Source: Microvirga zambiensis WSM3693 (GTDB lineage Bacteria; Pseudomonadota; Alphaproteobacteria; Rhizobiales; Beijerinckiaceae). Taken from it: a stretch of DNA of 64,000 bases. The notes below the pieces were generated by a model that was not told the DNA's origin, searched no databases, and worked only from the letters and a program-made list of their open reading frames with translations. Below are positions 54,746-60,681 of the stretch, one piece after another. Numbering within the stretch: the first letter of the stretch is position 1; each line of letters opens with the position of its first letter. Where the stretch lies: the NCBI RefSeq assembly GCF_016735695.1, contig NZ_JAERQD010000002.1:186001-250000 (forward strand). Direction: 5' to 3'. Made by a program: the position numbers and the translations under genes.

Positions 54746-54997
54746 TCAGGATTCGCTGTCGCCCGCGCTCCATCGGCTCAGTCCCGCGCGTCGCTCCAGG
54801 GCCTCGACCCGTCTGAGAAGGGTTGTTGCGAGGGCCACTTCGCGCCGAAACCCGTCATCGCCGGGGTCGCCGCCCAGACGCAGCTGCATGTCGCGCACCC
54901 GCGCTTCGAGAGCCCGCCTGAGCACACGCAGCTGATCCTTGTCGAGGTCGAGAGCGATCATGGTGCTTCGCAGTTTGACGTCCCATGCTTCGGGCAT
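54746..54997 (-). CDS. small helical hypothetical protein
   Basis: An 83-residue, strongly charged, helical protein (LDLDKDQLRVLRRALEARVR, ALATTLLRRVEALERRAGL) with no membrane segment. GCAGGACGC precedes the ATG at 54997. It faces the end of the sugar operon and lies 251 bases after the next upstream gene on its strand. No family recognised; the coiled-coil-like heptads are the only structural clue. Confidence 0.55.
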   Translation of the reverse strand: MPEAWDVKLRSTMIALDLDKDQLRVLRRALEARVRDMQLRLGGDPGDDGFRREVALATTLLRRVEALERRAGLSRWSAGDSES

Positions 54998-55045
54998 GCG
55001 TCCTGCACCGTCAAGGAGCGATCGAGCCGCAGCCGCATACAGGCA

Positions 55046-55495
55046 TCAGAATTCGCCGTCCTGGTCGGGCTTGGATTCTGCGGGGGATGCCGCAGCCACG
55101 GTGATCCTGACATTGTGCAACTCGACCTTGCCGCTGGCGGTTTTCACCTCGTAGCTGACCTCTTCCGTTCCCTTGTAGCCGGCATGGGCCTTGTAGAAGA
55201 CCCCCTGTGCCGTCGGCTGCAGGCTGGGGCAGCGGGCAATGCGACCGGCCTTGAGCTTTCCACTCCTGACGTTCAATTCGCCATTCTTGGGAGGTGTGAC
55301 GACGCGAATTGTCGGCAGCGAGCCCGCGGTGCAATCCTTTTGCACATTGCCGTAGACACCCAGCCGATGGACTTTGCCGGCGACGGCATCCGCGCTCCGG
55401 TGGGTGGTGTTGTTTTGCGCAACGGCTCCCGTCCCGAGCGGAGCGACGGCAAATGCGCATGCGGCAACCATGCCGAGAGACTTCGGGAAAAACAT
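55046..55495 (-). CDS. secreted protein with Ig/cadherin-like repeat domain
   Basis: A 149-residue exported protein: signal peptide (LGMVAACAFAVAPLGTGAVA), then an all-beta domain (PTIRVVTPPKNGELNVRSGK, GVFYKAHAGYKGTEEVSYEV, GKVELHNVRITV) that reads like a single bacterial Ig/cadherin-like module with two cysteines (KDC, ARC) that could pair. AAGGAAAC lies upstream of ATG 55495. Function unknown; similar single-domain secreted proteins are common in this order. Confidence 0.75.
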   Translation of the reverse strand: MFFPKSLGMVAACAFAVAPLGTGAVAQNNTTHRSADAVAGKVHRLGVYGNVQKDCTAGSLPTIRVVTPPKNGELNVRSGKLKAGRIARCPSLQPTAQGVFYKAHAGYKGTEEVSYEVKTASGKVELHNVRITVAAASPAESKPDQDGEF

Positions 55496-55535
55496 CGAGT
55501 TGTTTCCTTGTAGAAGCGATCTGATGGGACGAGGA

Positions 55536-55559
55536 GGAGGCGCAATGAATTGCGCCTCC
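55536..55559 (-). terminator. hairpin after terC
   Basis: GGAGGCGCAA (55536-55545), loop TGAA, TTGCGCCTCC (55550-55559): a perfect 10-bp stem, 9 bases after the terC stop on the minus strand. The tail is C/T rich (TCCTCGTCCC) without a strong U tract. Confidence 0.6.
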
Positions 55560-55568
55560 GTCTGCCGT

Positions 55569-56324
55569 TTAGGATTTCGGCGCCGTCGTGCCCGGTGCTT
55601 TGCGGCGGGAGGCACGCCGCGAGAGCATGTTCAGGCCCTCGATCAGCGCCGAGAACGCCATGGCGGCGTAGATGTAGCCCTTCGGCACATGGGCGCCGAA
55701 ACCTTCCGCGATCAACGTCATGCCGATCATCAGAAGGAAGCCCAGCGCCAGCATCACGACCGTCGGATTGTTGTGAATGAAGGTCGCGAGCGGGTTGGCG
55801 GCGAGCAGCATCACCGTCACCGCGGCAACGACCGCGATCACCATGATCATCACGATATCGGTCATGCCGACAGCGGTGATGATGCTGTCCAGCGAAAAGA
55901 CGAGGTCGAGCAGCAGGATCTGGGTGATCGCCGCTCCGAAGGTCATCGTCGCCTTGGCTGTGTCGAACACATCGTCGGACGGAATCGGGTCGACACTGTG
56001 GTGGATCTCCTTCGTGGCTTTCCAGACCAGGAAGAGGCCGCCGCCGATGAGGATCAGGTCACGCCAGGAGAAGGCATGGCCGAAGAGGGTGAAGATCGGC
56101 TCTGTCAGGGTCACGATGATCGCGATGGTGCCGAGCAATCCGAGGCGCAGGATCAGCGCCAGGCCGATGCCGATGCGGCGGGCCTTCGAGCGCTGATGCT
56201 CGGGCAGCTTGTTGGTGAGAATCGAGATGAAGATCAGGTTGTCGATGCCGAGCACCACCTCCATCACGACCAGGGTGGCGAGCGCCACCAGGGCCGTCGG
56301 ATCGGAAAGCCAGGAGAAGTCCAT
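55569..56324 (-). CDS. TerC-family integral membrane protein
   Basis: A 251-residue membrane protein with about seven helices. The family signature is plain: [18 protein letters not shown] near the N-terminus and its repeat [18 protein letters not shown] in the second half, each with the acidic residue inside a helix. TerC/YkoY proteins act in metal (Mn) export or metal loading of exported proteins. No genes of a tellurite cluster are nearby. The 56325-56640 stretch upstream holds nothing I can identify. Confidence 0.92.
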   Translation of the reverse strand: MDFSWLSDPTALVALATLVVMEVVLGIDNLIFISILTNKLPEHQRSKARRIGIGLALILRLGLLGTIAIIVTLTEPIFTLFGHAFSWRDLILIGGGLFLVWKATKEIHHSVDPIPSDDVFDTAKATMTFGAAITQILLLDLVFSLDSIITAVGMTDIVMIMVIAVVAAVTVMLLAANPLATFIHNNPTVVMLALGFLLMIGMTLIAEGFGAHVPKGYIYAAMAFSALIEGLNMLSRRASRRKAPGTTAPKS

Positions 56325-56655
56325 TCAGATGTTCCTTTCGGTCCGGAGGCCGGACGACATCGGTTCGGTCGGTGGATAGGGGGAGAAGTCCTGCCTGCTC
56401 GGCACTCTATCGCCGTCCCGCGGTCGGGCGGCGAGAATGCGCGACGCCGGGAGCGCGGCGCTCCGGACAGGCGGAGGCGCGCGAAGATCCTCTCTGGATC
56501 GGACGGGAGATGGGGCAGCCTTCATGGTGCGATCTTGCCTTCAGGTCCGTACCATCCAACAGCCTAAAGCGCGTCTAGATCCCGGGATAGTGTGAGAAGC
56601 GGGAAGAGGCGGCGTGTTGCGTCCGCTTCGGTTGGCAACGCGTGTCTGGTAGGTG

Positions 56656-56687
56656 CGGGACCGGGCGCCTGTCGGCGCCCGGTCCCG
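56656..56687 (-). terminator. 14-bp hairpin after the DUF2076 gene
   Basis: CGGGACCGGGCGCC (56656-56669), loop TGTC, GGCGCCCGGTCCCG (56674-56687). Very stable and 13 bases past the DUF2076 stop on the minus strand; no U tract. Confidence 0.65.
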
Positions 56688-56700
56688 TAGTCATCGAAAC

Positions 56701-57288
56701 TCAAGCCTCGTCGAAACCGAAATCGTCGCCGCCATCGCCGAAATCGTCGGCTGCCGCCTGCTGCGGCTCCGCTTGGCCGGAATCGGCTGTCTTCGCGTCA
56801 TCCCCACCGGAGAAGGCGCTGGCAAGCATGTTGCCGAGGACCACGCCACCCGCGACGCCCATGGCCGTCTGCGCTGCGCCTGCGAGGAAGCCGCCGCCTG
56901 CGCGTTGGGGCATCATGCCCTGCGGATGGCCGCCCGGAGCACCGCCCCAGGGACCGGATGGCTGCCCCGGCTGCATCATCGGGTTGGGCTGCGGTGCGCG
57001 ACGCTGCTGCGGGGCGCCTCCGCCGAAGAGGCCGGAGAGGAAGCCGCCTCCGCCCGCGGGCCGGCTGGCGATTTCGTGCTCGAGCTGCTGGATGCGGCCA
57101 TGCGCGGCGCTCAGCGCCTGCTCCTGCACCACGATGGTCTGGGCCATGTAGTAGGGCGCGTTCGGCTGCTGGTTGATCTGGGAGCGGATGAAATCCGCAG
57201 CCTGCGCATCCGGCGCCGTCGATTGGCGCTCGACCTGCGAGATCTTGCCGAAGAGCTGCTCGATGGCCTGACGATCCTGATGGTCCAT
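56701..57288 (-). CDS. DUF2076 protein
   Basis: A 195-residue cytoplasmic protein of the DUF2076 family. Helical N-terminal domain (DRQAIEQLFGKISQVERQS, APYYMAQTIVVQEQALSAAH), a low-complexity Gly/Pro/Gln/Met middle (GGGGFLSGLFGGGAPQQ, PGQPSGPWGGAPGGHPQ), a hydrophobic Gly/Ala segment (GVAGGVVLGNMLASAFSGG) and an acidic tail ending FGDGGDDFGFDEA. Function unknown. AAAGGA precedes ATG 57288. The second REP-like palindrome lies just upstream. Confidence 0.85.
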   Translation of the reverse strand: MDHQDRQAIEQLFGKISQVERQSTAPDAQAADFIRSQINQQPNAPYYMAQTIVVQEQALSAAHGRIQQLEHEIASRPAGGGGFLSGLFGGGAPQQRRAPQPNPMMQPGQPSGPWGGAPGGHPQGMMPQRAGGGFLAGAAQTAMGVAGGVVLGNMLASAFSGGDDAKTADSGQAEPQQAAADDFGDGGDDFGFDEA

Positions 57289-57317
57289 GAAAATCGATCC
57301 TTTCTGAAATGGACGCC

Positions 57318-57369
57318 GGAGCATCGGCCCCAAAAGTGAACCCACTTTCGGGATCGATTCCGATGCTCC
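57318..57369. repeat. REP-like palindromic element, copy 2
   Basis: GGAGCATCGG (57318-57327) pairs with CCGATGCTCC (57360-57369); inside is CCCCAAAAGTG-AACC-CACTTTCGGG. It shares the CCCAAAAG/CCCACTTT core and the GATGCTC border with the element at 1424-1560. Located between the BI-1 gene and DUF2076. Confidence 0.65.
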
Positions 57370-57397
57370 TACTGTTGGCTGGCGCAAGATGCGCCGG

Positions 57398-58114
57398 TTA
57401 CTCCTCCCGCTGGCCCGTAAGGCTGAGCAGGAGCTGGAAGATGTTGACGAAGTTCAGGTAGAGCGAGAGCGCTCCGAACACGGCCATCTTGCTGTTGGCC
57501 TCGTGTCCGTAGCCTTCGGCGTATTGCTCCTTGATCGCCTGCGTGTCGTAGGCGGTCAGTCCCGTGAACACGAGCACGCCGATGATCGAAATCGCGAATT
57601 GCAGCACGCTCGAGCCGACGAAGATGTTGACCAGCGAGGCGATGATGACGCCGATCAGGCCCATGATCAGGAACGAGCCGAACTTCGACAGGTCGCGCTT
57701 GGTGGTGTAGCCGAAGAGGCTGGTGGCGCCGAACATGGTGGCGGTGATGAAGAAGGTGCGCGCGATGCTCGTGCCGGTGAAGACCAGGAACACGGAGGCG
57801 AGCGACAGGCCCATCACGGCGCAGAAGGCCCAGAAGGCCATCTGGGCGCCAGAGGCCGTCATGGCGTGCATGCGGAACGAGAAGAAGAACACGAAGGCGA
57901 GCGGTGCCAGCATCACGGCCCATTTGAGCGGCGTCTGGAACAGCGGCACGTAAAGGGCCGGGGTCGAAGCCACGAAGAAGGCGACGAGGCCCGTGACCAC
58001 CAGGCCGATGCCCATGTAGTTGTAGACCCGCAGCATGTGCTGGCGCAGGCCCTCGTCGAAGATCGCGCCGCTGGGGCGGGCCGTCGCGGCCTGCCAGGCA
58101 TAGGGTGAATTCAT
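57398..58114 (-). CDS. Bax inhibitor-1/YccA-family membrane protein
   Basis: A 238-residue seven-helix protein of the BI-1 family: GIGLVVTGLVAFFVASTPAL, VFFFSFRMHAMTASGAQMAF, SIARTFFITATMFGATSLFG, and the C-terminal VFTGLTAYDTQAIKEQYAEG with the conserved Asp, then LSLYLNFVNIFQLLLSL. Family members are pH-gated calcium leak channels or protease modulators. AGGAGG lies 7 bases before ATG 58114. Only 20 bases follow the anti-sigma gene, so a sigma/anti-sigma/BI-1 operon is likely. Confidence 0.93.
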   Translation of the reverse strand: MNSPYAWQAATARPSGAIFDEGLRQHMLRVYNYMGIGLVVTGLVAFFVASTPALYVPLFQTPLKWAVMLAPLAFVFFFSFRMHAMTASGAQMAFWAFCAVMGLSLASVFLVFTGTSIARTFFITATMFGATSLFGYTTKRDLSKFGSFLIMGLIGVIIASLVNIFVGSSVLQFAISIIGVLVFTGLTAYDTQAIKEQYAEGYGHEANSKMAVFGALSLYLNFVNIFQLLLSLTGQREE

Positions 58115-58134
58115 CCTTGGTCCTCCTGTTGGAT

Positions 58135-58896
58135 TTACTGAAGCTTGCGGGAGAGCTGGATCGCAGCCCGCTCGATGGTCTTGTCGCTGCCCGTGCCGGT
58201 GAGGGCATAGGCGAGCGGTCCCGTCTGCCAGTAGGCCGCCGTCGCGCCGTCGAAACGGGCGAGCGTCGGGGCGATGACGTTGAAGACCGGCACGCGGGAT
58301 GCGAACAGCGAGACGCGTCCGATATCTCCGGCCTCGATGGCGATCTCGACGCTGTGGCCGTCCCGGGACGGGAAAACCTGCGCATCGAGCACGCGCCATT
58401 CCTTCGGCAGTTGCGGGAGCTGGATGCCCGTCTCGGACAGAATTTCGGCGGGGTCGTAGGCCGCCGTCTGCGGCTGCGAGGTCATGCGTGCGCGCAGCAG
58501 GGCTGTCTCGTGCGAATGCAGGGCATCCTCGACGAAGGCGGGCGGCTTGGGCGAGGCCTCGCTGTCCGTGATGCCGAGGCCAACCTGCCCATGGGCGAAC
58601 CAGCCGAACCCAATCAGCGCGGCGACGGCGGCGATCCGGCGGAGCTTCAAGCCGATCCCCTGCCAGGCAAGGCCCCGCTCCAGCCGGCGGGCGGCGTGAA
58701 GCATGGCTTCCGAGGGGCGCGGCAGCGGGGCGGCATAGGCCAGCCGGAGGGCATCGCGGTCCTTCAGGTCCGCCATGACCTGCATGGCAGCTTCCGGATT
58801 GTGGGCAAGGTAATCCTCGACCTCGATGCGCCGCGGGGCATCCAGCTGCTCGTCCACATAGGCGAGGAGATCGGTTTCGGTGATGGGATCAGACAT
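58135..58896 (-). CDS. transmembrane anti-sigma factor, second pair
   Basis: A 253-residue anti-sigma protein: N-terminal domain with ITETDLLAYVDEQLD (the same motif as LTDEILMAFADGELD in the protein at 20024) and VEDYLAHNPEAAMQVMADL, a membrane span at about 87-106 (IAAVAALIGFGWFAHG), and a periplasmic domain. The GGAGG five bases before ATG 58896 lies inside the end of the sigma gene, so the two overlap by 8 bases and are coupled. No zinc motif. Confidence 0.9.
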   Translation of the reverse strand: MSDPITETDLLAYVDEQLDAPRRIEVEDYLAHNPEAAMQVMADLKDRDALRLAYAAPLPRPSEAMLHAARRLERGLAWQGIGLKLRRIAAVAALIGFGWFAHGQVGLGITDSEASPKPPAFVEDALHSHETALLRARMTSQPQTAAYDPAEILSETGIQLPQLPKEWRVLDAQVFPSRDGHSVEIAIEAGDIGRVSLFASRVPVFNVIAPTLARFDGATAAYWQTGPLAYALTGTGSDKTIERAAIQLSRKLQ

Positions 58897-59440
58897 CGGA
58901 TCCTCCGATGATGCGTAAGTTGGGCCTCGCAGTGCCCTGATGCGTCTGCGGAATCGCATTGTCGGCCTCAAAGGCGCGCAGGGCGGCGCGGGCCCGGCCC
59001 AGGCGGGACATCAATGTCCCGATCGGAATGCGGAGAGCCGTCGCGGCTTCCTGGTAAGGCAGCCCCTCGATCGCAACGAGATGCAGAGCCGCTCTCTGCT
59101 CGTCGGGCAGACCCATGAAGGCGGCCTGGATCTGCTGAAGCCGGATCCGGCTCTCCTGCTCCGGGGGCACCGCTGACTCGACCGTGACTGCGGCCTGCTC
59201 GACGCGGCGCGCCTCTGCCCGATGGCGGCGCCGGCCATCGATGAAGGTGTTGTGCATGATCGAGAGCAGCCAGCCGCGCAGGTTCCCGCCCGAACGAAAC
59301 GAGCCCTGCCGCTCATAGGCGCGCACGAGCGCATCCTGCACGAGATCCTCCGCCTGGGTCTCGTCGCGGGTCAGCGATCGCGCATAGCGGCGCAGCGGGC
59401 CGAGCAGGCCGATGACATCCGTATGCTTCTTGTCGTTCAT
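58889..59440 (-). CDS. ECF RNA polymerase sigma factor, second pair
   Basis: A 183-residue ECF sigma factor: region 2 (LLGPLRRYARSLTRDETQAE, DLVQDALVRAYERQGSF, LRGWLLSIMHNTFIDGRRR) and region 4 (LPDEQRAALHLVAIEGLPY, IPIGTLMSRLGRARAAL). Paralogous in layout to the factor at 19501. The start is uncertain: ATG 59440 begins directly before region 2 but has no clear SD; ATG 59509 and one between are alternatives. It heads a transcript with its anti-sigma factor and BI-1. Confidence 0.9.
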   Translation of the reverse strand: MNDKKHTDVIGLLGPLRRYARSLTRDETQAEDLVQDALVRAYERQGSFRSGGNLRGWLLSIMHNTFIDGRRRHRAEARRVEQAAVTVESAVPPEQESRIRLQQIQAAFMGLPDEQRAALHLVAIEGLPYQEAATALRIPIGTLMSRLGRARAALRAFEADNAIPQTHQGTARPNLRIIGGSDV

Positions 59441-59577
59441 GGCAGGTATACGAAGCCCGACGGGATCTTCATCCGGACGCATGCCAAAATTTTTCGCCTC
59501 CTCCGTCATGTCAGGTGGACGCGGAGGGAGGGCAGGCGAGCCGCGAAGACGGCCGGATCGGATGCTCTTCGAGAGAT

Positions 59578-59603
59578 GGAATCCATAAGCGGATCCTCCC
59601 GTT
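59578..59603 (+). promoter_or_regulatory. GGAAT-N17-CGTT element pointing towards the sRNA region
   Basis: GGAAT (59578-59582), 17 bases, CGTT (59600-59603) on the plus strand, upstream of no protein gene. Same boxes and spacing as at 19446 and 20844. It could feed a transcript ending in the hairpins at 59790-59834, or be a chance match. Confidence 0.25.
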
Positions 59604-59789
59604 GCTGTCGCGCTCGTGGGCGCAAGGGCAAAAGAAGGCGTCCGACATCGCGAGCGGCGACCCGCTCGCCAGAGGGGCCCGGACCCTAAGGCAAAGCTGA
59701 AGTAGGGATTACGCGTTCGCGGTGCAATGGGCCGCGTCGCGGTTTCGGGCCGGAGAAACTGTTGCGGGAGAGATACAGCCCAAAAAGAA

Positions 59790-59834
59790 AGGCGGCTAAG
59801 CCGCCTGTTTATACTTGCCGCTTTTTGCGGCAAG
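59790..59834. terminator. pair of hairpins upstream of the sRNA
   Basis: AGGCGG (59790-59795) with CCGCCT (59801-59806), and CTTGCCGC (59814-59821) with GCGGCAAG (59827-59834) around a TTTTT loop. They may end a transcript reading towards the sRNA. The remaining bases of the 59441-60054 gap hold only the GGAAT element and the sRNA. Confidence 0.4.
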
Positions 59835-59864
59835 AAGTATCTTTTTGCAATGCAGCACAGGTAA

Positions 59865-59945
59865 TTGGCGTTATCTGTCTGCCGCCCTTTCTAGGGCGTT
59901 TCCTCCCTAAACTTCGGGCCGCTTTCGTGAGCGGCCCTTTTTCTT
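59865..59945 (+). ncRNA. alpha-r8/MmgR (suhB)-like small RNA
   Basis: A compact sRNA pattern: hairpin CGCCCT-TTCT-AGGGCG (59883-59898), the single-stranded block TTTCCTCCCT (59899-59908), then AAACTTC and a strong terminator GGGCCGCT-TTCGTG-AGCGGCCC (59916-59937) with TTTTTCTT. An unpaired UUUCCUCCCU between two hairpins is, as I recall, the conserved feature of the alphaproteobacterial alpha-r8/MmgR Hfq-binding RNAs (Rfam suhB). The CCUCC can pair with Shine-Dalgarno sequences. A possible promoter is TTGCAA (59845) with GCGTTAT 17 bases on; the 5' end lies between 59865 and 59881. Confidence 0.65.
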
Positions 59946-60054
59946 GGCGAGAGAGTATTCACGCAGCGCCACTTGGGCAACACTTAAACTGCGGAAAGTC
60001 CTTACGCCAAAAGTCGTAGATAGACTGCTCAGAAGGCCGCCTGAAGACGGGTGT

Positions 60055-60264
60055 TTAAGAGCGGCTCGGGCTCGCACTCCCTCCATGAAGGCCGGAAGCC
60101 TGCCGTTTCCGATCCGGCGTGTAGGCAAGGGCTCGATGTGTGGTGCAGTAGGAGCAGCCCACCAGCGCGGTATCGCCGCAAAACAAGGTGGCGGAACCGT
60201 CATCGATGGGCCACCGGCAGGAGTCGGTCGACAGGTCCAGAAGGCTAACGGACTGGATTGTCAT
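60055..60264 (-). CDS. mini GcrA-like zinc-binding protein
   Basis: A 69-residue protein whose central part (about 13-50) matches the C-terminal domain of the cell-cycle regulator GcrA: DSCRWPIDDG, then LFCGD, CSYCTTHRALAY. Three or four Cys plus His at GcrA spacing suggest a zinc knuckle. The N-terminal DNA-binding half of GcrA is absent. ATG 60264 has AGGAGG five to six bases upstream, inside the end of the DUF6894 gene, so the two overlap by about 20 bases and are coupled. Function unknown; a GcrA-related protein-protein adaptor is conceivable. Confidence 0.75.
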   Translation of the reverse strand: MTIQSVSLLDLSTDSCRWPIDDGSATLFCGDTALVGCSYCTTHRALAYTPDRKRQASGLHGGSASPSRS

Positions 60265-60559
60265 TCATCCCTCCTCGAAGGATCAGCCGCTTGGCTGAAC
60301 TGGAATAATCCGAGATCGCGTTCCATTCCTGATCGTCTAATGAGGTCGTCGGAAACGGCACGATGTCAACCTGCTCGCCGAGCTCGTTATGGATGCACAC
60401 CATCCAGCGGCGCCAATCGGCCGCGATCAGAAGCTCGGCCATGAGGCGCCGCGCGACCGCCTCGGCCTGCCTTTGCGCATCGCCATCGGTGCGGAGAGGG
60501 CGGCCGCGGCGATCCAGGATCAGCTCCCTGCCGTCGGTACAATGAAAATGATAACGCAT
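60245..60559 (-). CDS. DUF6894 protein
   Basis: A 104-residue protein with the DUF6894 pattern: MRYHFHCTDGRELILDRRGR at the start (FHxTDG, DxxG), the helix AQRQAEAVARRLMAELL and the strand pair WMVCIHNELGEQVDIVPF. Small proteins of this family are numerous in Hyphomicrobiales, and function is unknown. GGGGGAG precedes ATG 60559. Its last codons contain the ribosome binding site of the GcrA-like gene. Confidence 0.85.
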   Translation of the reverse strand: MRYHFHCTDGRELILDRRGRPLRTDGDAQRQAEAVARRLMAELLIAADWRRWMVCIHNELGEQVDIVPFPTTSLDDQEWNAISDYSSSAKRLILRGGMNDNPVR

Positions 60560-60681
60560 CGATGTGCTCCCCCGGCCCCCTAGACGTTGTGCCATCGAGT
60601 CTGCAACGTTGTTCGTCGGCAAAACGGTCAGGGTGGTTTCGCTCGGCCGGAGCCTTATCCCCGTTTTCCACTGGATTCACA

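Noticed and set aside
56325-56640. Gap of about 315 bases upstream of terC
   Set aside because: Searched for short frames, hairpins and promoters; nothing convincing beyond the presumed terC promoter.
59944-60444. A 166-codon plus-strand frame
   Set aside because: Antisense to the DUF6894 and GcrA-like genes, which have RBSs and recognisable motifs.
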